NCBI GenBank assembly: GCA_022826865.1
Contig: JAJDUC010000131.1
Coordinates: 1 to 60,461 of the forward strand
From: Anaerolineae bacterium
Lineage (GTDB): Bacteria > Chloroflexota > Anaerolineae > Aggregatilineales > Phototrophicaceae
Length of the DNA: 60,461 bases
Reading direction: 5' to 3'
Positions 17,112-25,932 of this stretch are shown here, in pieces. The notes below the pieces were generated by a model. It saw nothing but the letters and a program-made list of their open reading frames with translations. It had not been told where the DNA came from and did not search any database. A program made the position numbers and the translations under genes. The stretch's first letter is position 1. Each line of letters starts with the position of its first letter.

Positions 17112-18077
17112 TTATCCGTCATCCTCAAATCCATACACCCAACGCCGCGCCAAATGCCACTGCGCGATGGTGATGATGAGAATGATCACAAACAGAACCG
17201 CCGCCAGCGCCGCGCCATAACCCATTTTGAAAAAGCGAAAAGCGTTCTGGAAAATGTACAAGGTTAGCGGCGTGGTCGCATGAGCCGGTCCGCCCTCGGT
17301 CAATACATAGAATTGATCAAATGCCTGGAAGGCGCCGATCAGCGAGGTCACCACGACGAAAAAAATAGCCGGCGATAGCATGGGTAGCGTAACGAAACGC
17401 ATCCGCTGCCAGCTACTGGCGCCGTCTATGGCGGACGCTTCATAGTACTCTTCCGGGATGCCTTGCAAACCCGCCAGCAAAATCAGCATGGCAAAGCCGA
17501 TGCCCTGCCAGTTGCTCATAATAATCACTGCCGGCATTGCCCATTGGGTATTATGAATCCATTTGGGACCGTCAATGCCGATCATCTCCAACAAGTGGTT
17601 GATCATGCCGATTTCGGGCTGATAGATCCAACGCCAGATAGTCGCCGCCGCCACCGTCAGCGTGATCTGCGGCAGGAAATAGACAGTGCGAAAAAAGATA
17701 ATGCCGCGCATCTTGCGGTTCAGCGCCAGCGCCAGCCAAAAGGCGATGAAGATGCCGGTGGGCACGGCGACAAAAGTATAATAGAAACTATTGACCAGCG
17801 ATTTCCAAAAGAGCCTGTCCTTGACCATCGTCTCGAAATTCTTGAAGCCGATGAATTCCGGCTCCTTCGCAAGGCTCCAATCCGTCAGCATGATGTAGAA
17901 GGCGAAGAGAATTGGGAAAAGCATGAAGACGACGAAACCGGCGAAGTTTGGGAGGAGGAAAAGATAACCCGCGATCGTCTCTCCGCGGCGCAAGCCGGTA
18001 AACGCGAGCTTGAAATCAGCAAGTCGAGAGTTTTTCGGCTGTTTCGCGCTTTTAGCGGTTGCTATGCTGGCTGCCAC
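17112..18077 (-). CDS. Sugar ABC transporter permease, MalF/UgpA type
   Basis: A 321-residue permease, first gene of the transporter operon. It has a cytoplasmic N-terminal tail of about 40 residues, then six or so membrane segments beginning at IAGYLFLLPNFAGFVVFMLFP. The EAA loop is EEYYEASAIDGASSWQRMRFV followed by LPMLSPAIF. The start is a GTG at 18077 with GGGAAGG five bases before it. The promoter should lie in 18078-18294, where I could not pick out a convincing -35/-10 pair or operator. Confidence 0.92.
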   Translation of the reverse strand: MAASIATAKSAKQPKNSRLADFKLAFTGLRRGETIAGYLFLLPNFAGFVVFMLFPILFAFYIMLTDWSLAKEPEFIGFKNFETMVKDRLFWKSLVNSFYYTFVAVPTGIFIAFWLALALNRKMRGIIFFRTVYFLPQITLTVAAATIWRWIYQPEIGMINHLLEMIGIDGPKWIHNTQWAMPAVIIMSNWQGIGFAMLILLAGLQGIPEEYYEASAIDGASSWQRMRFVTLPMLSPAIFFVVVTSLIGAFQAFDQFYVLTEGGPAHATTPLTLYIFQNAFRFFKMGYGAALAAVLFVIILIITIAQWHLARRWVYGFEDDG

Positions 18078-18294
18078 CTATGCCTTCCCGCCTTATCAAA
18101 GAGGACATCTCCGCGGCTGGACATTAAGCGCAGGTTCTGTTCCATGAATACACTGAGGATCTTAGAGCTTAGCCGACACTATGCAACTAAAACCTATGAA
18201 TAAATCAATCATAATTGGAGCGCGAGAATAACATGAAACGCGGATGATGTCAAACCTGTTGCGCGCGGCTGTGGGAAACACCGGCATAGAATCG

Positions 18295-19920
18295 TTAGTC
18301 GCGGGTTATGGTATAGAGCATATCTGTATACAAACCGGTGACTTCGCTGAAATCGCCGTCATTCCAAACGATTGACAGACGCTCCGGGCTGGCTTCCGCC
18401 GGCAAGCCGAAATGAACGCGACTGCTTTCGCCGGAAAGATAGCCGCTTAGCGCAGTCACATCGCGGCGGAATTCACCGCGGTCGGTCTTCAGGATGAGTT
18501 GCGAGCCGATGCCAGCGCCATTGCCGCGGCCGTTCCAGCGCAGGTCCACTTCGATTGCGCTGCCGGCGCATAGCCGATTCTCAAACAGCTTCGCGGGACT
18601 AAGCAGGTTGTTGACAACCACATCCAAGTCGCCATCGTTGTCCATGTCCGCCAGGGACATGCCTCGTCCGCTCGCGCGATCGTTCAACCCCCAGTCCAAC
18701 TGCCGCGCAAACCCGGCGCCGGACAAATTGCGATAGACTTGATTTTCTTCGACCAACTCGTTATTCGGCAGGTGTGAGAATAGCTCTACGGATATCATGC
18801 CGTTGACGACATACAGGTCCTGATAGCCATCGTTATCCAGGTCGCCAAATTTCGCCGACCAACTCCAGCCCGTGCCATCAAGCTGCATCGCGCGGGCGAT
18901 GTTGACATGTTGTCCGTCGGAACCAGCATAGAGCACATTCTCCATGATCTGTGGATCGCCCGCAACATGTGGCATGGCCATCATCATATCCATCACGGGC
19001 TGCCACTGCGCCAGAGTTGCCGCGTCATCGGCGTAGGGTTTCATATCGACAGCGAAAACCTCAGGCATGCCGTCGTTGTCCAGGTCGGCGGCGTCGTAGC
19101 TCATCGTGCTATGGGGCATGACCGCAAGCGGCTCGGTCTCTTGCCAGGCGCCATCGCGGAAGGTGAAGTATTTATCTTCGACCGCAAAATCGTTGCCAAT
19201 GATGACCTCGGTTTCACCGCGCATATTAACGTTAACCAAGATCGCCAGCGTATTTGACCGAGCGGCGATCCGCCTCGCGCGAAAACCGCCGCCGAGGTTT
19301 TCGTAGTATACGACGCCGGATTTGGGCGCCGATTGACCCAGGATCTTTTCGTTCTCGACATCGTAGGAGCCGGTTATCAGATCGAGATCGCCATCGCGAT
19401 CGGCGTCGAGCCAGTTCATGGCATAACCGATATAACTGACGCCGCCGAGTACCTGTTTTTCGAAGGTCCCGTCTCCCTGGTTGCGCCAAAAGAGCGGCGC
19501 GGCGGCCTGCTGCGTGAAGACAATGTCGGGCAAGCCATCGCCGTCAACATCAATTATGGCGGCCGCGCGCGCTGGTGTCTCCGATGGCAGCGCTCGACGC
19601 TCAAATTCCAGATCGCCGCGATTCCATAGAACGGCGTTGTCCCCGGCCAGGTTTGCCAAAACAATATCCAGGAGACCGTCATCGTCGAGATCGTTAATCG
19701 CAAGCCCGGCGCCGTTGCTATCGTAGAAACCGACAGGCAAAGCGGTTGGGGTCGTGATGTGATCAAGCCCGTGGGGGATGAAGATCTCGTTGCAGTCGGT
19801 CCTCAAATTCAGTGGCAGCGCATCCACTTTCACAGGCGCGTAGATGCGGAGGGCGGACGAGACTGGCGCGAGGAGGAGGCAGAAGAATAGGAAGAAAAGG
19901 TGGACCAGTCGAGCGGTCAT
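18295..19920 (-). CDS. Secreted FG-GAP/VCBS repeat protein with ASPIC/UnbV C-terminus
   Basis: A 541-residue exported protein. After a signal peptide (MTARLVHLFFLFFCLLLAPVSS) come several FG-GAP/VCBS beta-propeller repeats, each with an acidic calcium loop: DLDDDGLLDIV, DVDGDGLPDIV, DADRDGDLDLI, DLDNDGMPEVF, DLDNDGYQDLY, DMDNDGDLDVV. The C-terminal 80 residues (PERLSIVWNDGDFSEVTGLY) match the ASPIC/UnbV domain that commonly ends such proteins. Extracellular adhesion or ligand binding is the usual guess; no enzymatic motif is seen. It stands alone on the minus strand. Confidence 0.9.
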   Translation of the reverse strand: MTARLVHLFFLFFCLLLAPVSSALRIYAPVKVDALPLNLRTDCNEIFIPHGLDHITTPTALPVGFYDSNGAGLAINDLDDDGLLDIVLANLAGDNAVLWNRGDLEFERRALPSETPARAAAIIDVDGDGLPDIVFTQQAAAPLFWRNQGDGTFEKQVLGGVSYIGYAMNWLDADRDGDLDLITGSYDVENEKILGQSAPKSGVVYYENLGGGFRARRIAARSNTLAILVNVNMRGETEVIIGNDFAVEDKYFTFRDGAWQETEPLAVMPHSTMSYDAADLDNDGMPEVFAVDMKPYADDAATLAQWQPVMDMMMAMPHVAGDPQIMENVLYAGSDGQHVNIARAMQLDGTGWSWSAKFGDLDNDGYQDLYVVNGMISVELFSHLPNNELVEENQVYRNLSGAGFARQLDWGLNDRASGRGMSLADMDNDGDLDVVVNNLLSPAKLFENRLCAGSAIEVDLRWNGRGNGAGIGSQLILKTDRGEFRRDVTALSGYLSGESSRVHFGLPAEASPERLSIVWNDGDFSEVTGLYTDMLYTITRD

Positions 19921-20029
19921 GTTTCAGTCTCTGTTGCGGAAGTGAACGCCAAGACGATACCATCAGGCAATCGGTTGCGCAATTGCGTATCAACCTGTAA
20001 ATGAGTTGATATCCAGGTCTGCGAGAAAG

Positions 20030-20060
20030 CAAAAAGGCGTCGCTTTGGATCGCCTTTTTG
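20030..20060. terminator. Rho-independent terminator
   Basis: CAAAAAGGCG and CGCCTTTTTG form a ten-pair stem with an 11-nt loop. A-rich and T-rich flanks would let it stop transcription in either direction. It lies just beyond the 3' end of the molybdopterin oxidoreductase gene (minus strand), which it most likely terminates. The rest of 19921-20137 shows nothing else. Confidence 0.75.
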
Positions 20061-20137
20061 TTGGTGAGAGCGAGATTGATTTGGCAATCACTAACTTGTT
20101 AGGTCGCGCCTACATTTTCGCCAGTATTCAACTAGCC

Positions 20138-21820
20138 CTAAACTTCCGGCTCGGGTGGATTTTCCAGGTCAGCCACGGTAGGCATGGATGCCTTCTTGGA
20201 GTGGACGCCGGTTGCGCCATCGGGGCGCGTGCCGCGGCTGTCCAGACTCTGCATGACGCCATCGCCATCGTATGTGCGCACCTCGAAGCGATAATCTCCC
20301 TCCTGGAAGCGCCAATCATAACGCCAGACGACCCAGGTGAGTTCGCTGAGCGGACGCCGCAGCAGCGCCTCTTGCCATTCGCCGCCGTTGACGCTGACTT
20401 CGACCTTGGAGATCATCTTGGCGCCGGCGTAAGCGATGCCGCCGACCGGCACGACATATCCCTGATCATCCTTGAGGATGGAATTCGTAGCGACGGTATC
20501 GACCACCGAAGTAGTATTGACGATCGCATCCACACTCCAGCCGCGCCGCACCCAGTAGCCCTCGGCCCAGGCATCGACAAACTCAATGCTCTTGATCCAC
20601 TTGGGCTGCTTCATGCCGTAGCGATCGGGGATATAAATGCGCAGCGGGAAGCCGTGCTTCTGCTTGAGCGGCTGATCGTCCCATTCGTAGGCGAACATGA
20701 TACGCTCGTCTGACTGAATCACATCAAGCATGACATACTCATCGAAATTGTCGGCGCCAGTGATCTTGAGGGCGACCGCCTCCGCCTGCGGCTGGACCAG
20801 ATCAAGAAAGTCCTGCATGCGGAAACCGGACCATTTCGTTGTGCTGATCAAGGTGCCGCCGATACGATTGCTGATGCAGGACAAGGTGATGAAGCGTTCG
20901 ACCCGGTCAAACTTGTCGTACAGATCTTGCAGGGACAAACTGATGGGATTATCCACCAAGCCAGTGACCTCAAGCCGCCATTCATTCGAGTCAATGACGG
21001 GCGGGCGCGAACTGATGTCGATGCGGTAGTGATCGTCAAGCGGCGTGTATTCAGGGCGTGTCCCGGGCGCCGGATCCATATTGTCGCTTGCGTTGGGCAA
21101 GCCGCCGGCCACATCGCTCGCGGGAAGTTCCCCCACAACCTTGCCTTCGCCGGGCCGCCCGCCGACAAGCGCGCCCAAGCCGGCGCCAATCACCGTCAAG
21201 ACCGCGCTGGCGCCGCCGATTCGCACCATGAATTGACGCCGGTCCAGCGCTTCAACAACGATGGTCTCGCCGGTCTCCTCGTCGATTTTGCTCTTGGCGT
21301 CGCTATGCGCCAGCATGTTGTAGATCCAGTTGGCGGCCAGGCCCCACAACTGGAATACCAGGAGAACCCAAACCAGTTGGACCCCTTCTTGCGCGGTCGC
21401 GGTCAGGTTGACCTGCATGGAAACTGCCATCATGACCGCGCCGGAAACCAGACCCAGCATGACACCCGGATACAGGCCGCGCGCGCTGGTTTTGCTGCGA
21501 TTGAGCAGGCCGTAAAATAGAGCGACAACAACAACTCCAAGCGCGAGGAAGCCGCCCAGGCCCATCAACTGCTCAGCAGATTTGGCCGCCGTGGATGTCT
21601 CGCCCAGGTTGAAGCCGATGATCATGTCGACCATCATGTCAATGCCAAATGTCAAGAGCGCGCCCGGCAGCAGCCGCGAAACATAATCAAATACGTCAAA
21701 GGGAATAAAGGGCAGACCGGCGATCTGGTCCGCCAGGAACAGCAGTGACGTCAGCGCCAGCGTCAGCAAACCCCCGACTAATGCGCCGAGCCACATGGCA
21801 GGTTTTCGCAACGTGTCCAT
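20138..21820 (-). CDS. Membrane-anchored molybdopterin-dependent oxidoreductase (sulfite-oxidase fold)
   Basis: From the ATG at 21820 the protein has 560 residues. The first 170 form about five membrane segments. A second hydrophobic helix follows DRRQFMVRIGGASAVLTVIG (192-211), which resembles a twin-Arg anchor, and leads into a sulfite-oxidase-type molybdopterin domain (about 270-430) with the metal-binding Cys in FITLSCISNRIGG (near 315). The C-terminal part (SKVEVSVNGGEWQEA onward) is the dimerisation domain of the family. The catalytic part probably faces outward. The in-frame ATG at 21880 is less likely. The electron acceptor and substrate are unknown. Confidence 0.88.
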   Translation of the reverse strand: MDTLRKPAMWLGALVGGLLTLALTSLLFLADQIAGLPFIPFDVFDYVSRLLPGALLTFGIDMMVDMIIGFNLGETSTAAKSAEQLMGLGGFLALGVVVVALFYGLLNRSKTSARGLYPGVMLGLVSGAVMMAVSMQVNLTATAQEGVQLVWVLLVFQLWGLAANWIYNMLAHSDAKSKIDEETGETIVVEALDRRQFMVRIGGASAVLTVIGAGLGALVGGRPGEGKVVGELPASDVAGGLPNASDNMDPAPGTRPEYTPLDDHYRIDISSRPPVIDSNEWRLEVTGLVDNPISLSLQDLYDKFDRVERFITLSCISNRIGGTLISTTKWSGFRMQDFLDLVQPQAEAVALKITGADNFDEYVMLDVIQSDERIMFAYEWDDQPLKQKHGFPLRIYIPDRYGMKQPKWIKSIEFVDAWAEGYWVRRGWSVDAIVNTTSVVDTVATNSILKDDQGYVVPVGGIAYAGAKMISKVEVSVNGGEWQEALLRRPLSELTWVVWRYDWRFQEGDYRFEVRTYDGDGVMQSLDSRGTRPDGATGVHSKKASMPTVADLENPPEPEV

Positions 21821-22392
21821 GATTCTCAATGTTCTCCGTCTCAGGTCGATATCAACATTATAGCCCAGCTTTAGTGGCAATTCTATTTCGATGAGATTAC
21901 AGGCCGATTACAATCGCGGGCTGGCGATTCACCGCAAATCGCCCGGCGAGCCGGGCTGCGCCAAGCCTTCGAACTAATCCGCGAACGCTCCCCTTCTGGG
22001 TGCGCACCATCTTCGGCAGAATCGGCGCCGAATTAGCGGGTTGCTCGGGGAATACAGATTTAGCAAGTCGGAAATGAACGAACTGGCAAGCCATTCAGGC
22101 TCGGTGCAAGTCCGGGAAACGCCGCGCGAGGATCGGCTGCACTGCGCCCCGGTAGAAGGCGCGCGACAGCTCAAGTCCCTTTACGAATTTCGGCATATTG
22201 GCGCGCCCAACGTCGCCAAATGGTTCAGGAAGGGTCATATTACTGGATACCCGGCACTCAGGACAGTGGGGGCCAGGAGCAATAGAGCCAATGCCGAAAC
22301 GTACCGGGAGGGCTCGTCAAAACTTGACCATGCCTTTTGGCTACAACTGTGTATAATACGTTTCACTTGGTTCTGAACAGAATTTTGGGAGT
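21821..22392. other. Non-coding stretch upstream of the DAHP synthase gene
   Basis: About 570 bp without a supportable gene. It holds several short hairpins (GCGATTcaccgcAAATCGC near 21926, CCCGGcgagCCGGG just after) and a segment CTCGGTGCAAGTCCGGG near 22100 that can form a five-pair stem. A 111-codon open frame at 22041-22376 has no family resemblance and atypical composition. A -10-like TATAAT is at 22352. Confidence 0.5.
22324..22357 (+). promoter_or_regulatory. Possible promoter of the aroF-like gene
   Basis: A perfect TATAAT at 22352-22357 lies 35 bp upstream of the start codon. TTGACC at 22324-22329 is a good -35, but the spacing is 22 bp, longer than the usual 16-18. The -10 is the better supported half. 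Confidence 0.4.
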
Positions 22393-23490
22393 ATGAGAGC
22401 CGTGTCAGCAACAAGCCGTGTCAAGGAATTGCGCAATCAGATTGACCCAATCAATCTGCAGATCCTAGGGCTGCTCAACAAGCGCGCCGAAATCGCGCTT
22501 GAAATCGGGCAGCACCTGCAGCAGATGGGCACGCGATTTTATGACCCGCAGCGAGAAGCGGAAATGCTGACGGCGCTTCAACTTGCCAACGAAGGTCCTT
22601 TCAGCAACGAGACGATCAGCAAACTGTTCAGCGAGATCTTCCGCGCCACGCTCAACATGGAAGAGCAAGACGCGCGCCAGACGATCCTCGTGCAGAGGAA
22701 GCAACCGGACCAGCACACCATAATTGAATTCAGCAACGGTTTGCGCCTGGGCAACGACACATTTGAGTTGATCGCCGGTCCTTGCGCCGTGGAAAGTTAC
22801 GAGCAGATGGATGCGGTAGGCGCCGTCTTGGCGGAGCGCGGCGTGAAGATGATGCGCGGCATGGGTTACAAGCCGCGCACCTCCCCCTATGATTTCCAGG
22901 GTATGGGCGAAGAGGGCCTGAAAATCGCGCGCCAGGTCGCCAACAAGTATGGCTTGGTCATCATCAGCGAAGTGCTCGATATGTCGCTTATTCCGATGAT
23001 GGATGAATATGTAGACGCCTTCTGGGTGGGCGCGCGCAACATGCAGAACAGCTTCCTGCTGCGCGCCCTGGGCAAGCAAAGCAAGCCCGTCTTGCTCAAA
23101 CGCAGCTTCGGCGCCACGCTGAAGGAGTTCATCTACGCGGCCGAGTACATCATGGCCAGCGGCAATGAACAAGTCATCTTGATGGAACGCGGCATCCGCA
23201 CCTTCAGCGAGTGGACGCGCAATACCCTTGATATCAGCGCCGTGCCCCTGCTCAAGCAAGAGACGCACCTGCCGATTATCGTTGATATTTCGCATTCGGC
23301 CGGGCGACGCGATATCGCCAATCCGCTCGCGCGTGTGGCCCGGGTCAGCGGCGCGGACGGTTTGATGGTGGAGGTCCACCCCAACCCGGATGTGGCGATG
23401 TCCGATGCCAAGCAGCAATTGAATCTGGAACAATTCAATCGACTGATGGACGATGTCGAGTCCATTGGCGACCGCTATCAGCACGCTTGA
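22393..23490 (+). CDS. aroF: Chorismate mutase / 3-deoxy-7-phosphoheptulonate (DAHP) synthase fusion
   Basis: A 365-residue bifunctional enzyme. The N-terminal 95 residues are an AroQ-type chorismate mutase (RVKELRNQIDPINLQILGLLNKRAEIALEIG). The rest is a type I-beta DAHP synthase, with ELIAGPCAVES, MMRGMGYKPRTSPYDFQG, FWVGARNMQN, PVLLKRSFGAT, ERGIRTF, DISHSAGRRD and VEVHPNPDVAMSDAKQQL. It makes the first intermediate of the shikimate pathway. In this fusion type, known from Bacillus, the mutase domain usually serves as the sensor for feedback control by prephenate or chorismate. GGGAG is 1 nt before the ATG, closer than ideal. A terminator follows. Confidence 0.96.
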   Translation: MRAVSATSRVKELRNQIDPINLQILGLLNKRAEIALEIGQHLQQMGTRFYDPQREAEMLTALQLANEGPFSNETISKLFSEIFRATLNMEEQDARQTILVQRKQPDQHTIIEFSNGLRLGNDTFELIAGPCAVESYEQMDAVGAVLAERGVKMMRGMGYKPRTSPYDFQGMGEEGLKIARQVANKYGLVIISEVLDMSLIPMMDEYVDAFWVGARNMQNSFLLRALGKQSKPVLLKRSFGATLKEFIYAAEYIMASGNEQVILMERGIRTFSEWTRNTLDISAVPLLKQETHLPIIVDISHSAGRRDIANPLARVARVSGADGLMVEVHPNPDVAMSDAKQQLNLEQFNRLMDDVESIGDRYQHA

Positions 23491-23537
23491 TTAAACGGCA
23501 GCAGATCAAGCAGCACAACAGATTGAAAACCTCTCGA

Positions 23538-23569
23538 CGCCTCGCGCGATACTGCGCGGGGCGCTTTTT
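23538..23569 (+). terminator. Rho-independent terminator of the DAHP synthase gene
   Basis: CGCCTCGCGC and GCGCGGGGCG form a ten-pair stem (one U-G) with loop GATACT, followed by CTTTTTC. It lies about 50 bp after the stop codon. Confidence 0.88.
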
Positions 23570-23649
23570 CTTACTGCAGCTCGGATTGGCGCGTACGTCT
23601 TTTCAAACTTAGACTAAGCAGTGCCAAAGTCGGGAGCGTATCTACTGTC

Positions 23650-25026
23650 ATGCGGCATCGTCTTGAGCGCTACAAACTGCCCATCGTAATCGCGATAGCC
23701 ATCATCGTCCGATTGGGCGCGCTCGTCGCCTTCCCGCAGCATTTCGCCTTCAGCGAGCCGGGCGGCGTCATCCACGGCTCGGAAGCCTACGACATATACG
23801 CGCTTAACCTGATGGCGACCGGCGTGTACGGCCGCGAGCCCGGCATCGCCGACGCCGGTCTGCCGCCGCTGTACAGCTATGCGCTGGCGGCGATCTACAG
23901 CCTGTTGGGCCGCCACTATCTCAGCGTCGGTCTCAGTCATATTGTCTTCGACCTGCTTGCAATCGTCCTGCTCTACGACATCTGCCGCCGCCTCATCGCT
24001 TCCCGCGGCGACTGGGTTGGCGCGCTTGCCGGTCTCTTCTTCGCGCTCTACCCCTATCTGCTCTTTCAGAACCTGACGCTCAACGACACGGCGCTTTGGA
24101 TTTTGCTGCTGCATCTCTTCGTCTGGCTGTTGATTGCCCTGCGCGAGCGCGAAACGCTCGATCGCCGAACCCTGCTCTTGGCTTTGGCAACGGGCGCCGT
24201 CCTTGGCGTCTCGGCATTGGCGCGCGCGCTCTTGCCGCCGCTGGCGCTGCTGGCTGTGATCTGGTTGCGGCTGCGGCTATCCTGGCGGCAAACCTTGCTG
24301 CGCTTGCTGCCGGTCGCGGGCCTCAGCCTTCTGCTGCTCTTCCCCTGGCTTGTCCGCGGCTATCAAATCTACGGCGCCTTCGTGCCCATCGCGCTCAACA
24401 GCGGCGAGAACATCTATCAGGGGAATAACGCCTGGACCGTGCCCGTCTTCCGCGCCGGCTATGATGCGCAGTGGCTGCCGCCGCCAGCCGATGCGCCGCC
24501 GCGAACCGACTTGCTGGGCCGCAACAGCGCCTTGGCCGCGGCCGGCTGGCGCTACCTGCGCGAGAATCCGGCGCGCATACCCGAGCTGCTGCTGGTCAAG
24601 TTCGGGATCTACTGGAATCCGCAGGTGACGCCGCTGAACAACCTGCGTCAGGGCGAAAAGCTGTCCGTGAATGAAGCCGGCGAGGTTCAGATCATCACCG
24701 ACGAGGGAACACACACGGGCGTGACCGCAGCCAACGCCGCTTACCAAGAGGACAGTCTCTTCAATGTCGTCGGACGCCGCGTCCATGTCCTGTATTTTGG
24801 CGGCCTGTTGCTTTTGGCAATCGCGGGCGCCTGGCTCAGCCGGCGCGAATGGCGGGCGCTTAGCCTGCTGGTTTTCGTGCAATTCAGTCAGACGCTGATG
24901 TACCTGCTCTTTCATCCGTCGACGCGTTACCGCTCGCCGAGCGATCCGCTTCTGTTCGTGTTCTCGGCCTATGCGCTGCTGTGGCTGGCGGAGAGGTGGC
25001 GGGGGTGGCTGATGAACCAAATCTAA
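23650..25026 (+). CDS. GT39-like membrane glycosyltransferase (PMT_2 family)
   Basis: A 458-residue integral membrane protein with roughly ten hydrophobic helices. The N-terminal helix, the first outside loop carrying acidic residues (GSEAYDIYALNLMATGVYG) and the following helices match the ArnT/dolichyl-phosphate-mannose transferase-like group. A large outside loop lies at about 235-370, and the tail has HPSTRYRSPSDPLLFVFSAYALLW, as seen in this family. Such enzymes move sugars from polyprenyl carriers to proteins or lipids outside the membrane. It stands alone. Confidence 0.82.
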   Translation: MRHRLERYKLPIVIAIAIIVRLGALVAFPQHFAFSEPGGVIHGSEAYDIYALNLMATGVYGREPGIADAGLPPLYSYALAAIYSLLGRHYLSVGLSHIVFDLLAIVLLYDICRRLIASRGDWVGALAGLFFALYPYLLFQNLTLNDTALWILLLHLFVWLLIALRERETLDRRTLLLALATGAVLGVSALARALLPPLALLAVIWLRLRLSWRQTLLRLLPVAGLSLLLLFPWLVRGYQIYGAFVPIALNSGENIYQGNNAWTVPVFRAGYDAQWLPPPADAPPRTDLLGRNSALAAAGWRYLRENPARIPELLLVKFGIYWNPQVTPLNNLRQGEKLSVNEAGEVQIITDEGTHTGVTAANAAYQEDSLFNVVGRRVHVLYFGGLLLLAIAGAWLSRREWRALSLLVFVQFSQTLMYLLFHPSTRYRSPSDPLLFVFSAYALLWLAERWRGWLMNQI

Positions 25027-25034
25027 CCCTTACT

Positions 25035-25106
25035 TTTGGCAATTATTTGGCAATTATAAGAATATGCTGTTCGAGGGTTGCTCGCTGCAAACACATGTTC
25101 TACACT
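25035..25106 (+). promoter_or_regulatory. Promoter with tandem 11-bp repeat ahead of the DUF5131 gene
   Basis: TTTGGCAATTA occurs twice head-to-tail (25035-25045 and 25046-25056), which could be a regulator site. Downstream, TTGCTC (25078-25083) and TACACT (25101-25106) are spaced by 17 bp and lie about 30 bp ahead of the start codon. This region is clearly AT-richer than the backbone. Confidence 0.5.
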
Positions 25107-25134
25107 GAATCTATATCTATGCTGCGGAAGGACT

Positions 25135-25920
25135 ATGATGAACCGGCAGAACGCTCCCAAAGGCATCGAGTGGACACGTATAAAAGATCCTGATGGCACG
25201 GTGCGACCTGGCTATACTTGGAATCCAACCGGTGGCTGCTTCCACGGTTGCACCTGGGAAATGCCTGACGGATCAATCACCGAGTGCTACGCCAAGACAA
25301 TCGCCGAGCGCTTTACGCGCGCATATTCTCACGGCTTTGAGCATCACTACTGGCGGCCCCACAATCTCGACGCCCCTCTGAAAGTAAAAGAAAAAGCTGG
25401 GATCTTTGTCGGAAGCATGGCGGATCTCTTTGGCCACTGGGTACCAGAAGACCATATCTGGCAAGTGCTTCACAAAATGTCCGAAGCAGACTGGCACATA
25501 TTTCAGACGCTGAGCAAGTTCCCAATACGACTCCCAAAATTTGGTCAGTTCCCTGACAATGTCTGGGTGGGTGTGAGTTTACCGGCCGGTCATTTGATGA
25601 GCGAGACCGGAGGCGCGCGGGGGCTGAAGGCCTACTTGAAGCACATGAAGCATATAAAAGCGACTGTTCGTTTCATGAGCATCGAGCCGCTCTGGTTTGA
25701 TGTGGCGCCGGTACTTGAGCAATGGCTGGAGACAGAGGGGGAATTGCCCTTCGAGTGGGCGATAATCGGCGCGGCGTCGAATGGAAGTCGGGTCTTTCAG
25801 CCGAAAAGGGAGTGGACGGCAGGTCTGGTTGAACAGTTGAACGCACAGAAAGTGCCCATATTCTTCAAAGGAAATATGGCCTGGGAGATTTGGTACGAAG
25901 CGTTTCCTAAAGCCGCGTAA
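25135..25920 (+). CDS. DUF5131 (phage Gp37/Gp68-like) three-Cys-motif protein
   Basis: A 261-residue protein of the DUF5131 family. The diagnostic block WNPTGGC...C...ECYA gives Cys35, Cys39 and Cys51 (C-x3-C-x11-C), which resembles a radical-SAM-type metal site but with wider final spacing. The later blocks IFVGSMADLFG, FQTLSKFPIRL, VWVGVSLP and FMSIEPLW are characteristic of the family. The two adjacent ATGs at 25135 and 25138 follow GGAAGG; the longer frame from a TTG at 25078 runs through the promoter. It is convergent, 12 bp apart, with tcmP, its usual genomic partner. Biochemical activity is unknown. Confidence 0.88.
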   Translation: MMNRQNAPKGIEWTRIKDPDGTVRPGYTWNPTGGCFHGCTWEMPDGSITECYAKTIAERFTRAYSHGFEHHYWRPHNLDAPLKVKEKAGIFVGSMADLFGHWVPEDHIWQVLHKMSEADWHIFQTLSKFPIRLPKFGQFPDNVWVGVSLPAGHLMSETGGARGLKAYLKHMKHIKATVRFMSIEPLWFDVAPVLEQWLETEGELPFEWAIIGAASNGSRVFQPKREWTAGLVEQLNAQKVPIFFKGNMAWEIWYEAFPKAA

Positions 25921-25932
25921 TTGCAGTCGTCG

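Noticed and set aside
22095..22180. Possible cobalamin riboswitch (GGTGCAAGTCC within a short stem)
   Set aside because: Only this one box fits. No CCCGCNACTGT core or later AGCCAGGAYACC-like box follows, and the downstream gene is not cobalamin-related.
22041..22376. A 111-codon frame upstream of the DAHP synthase
   Set aside because: No ribosome site, no family resemblance, unusual composition, and it overlaps the -10 box.
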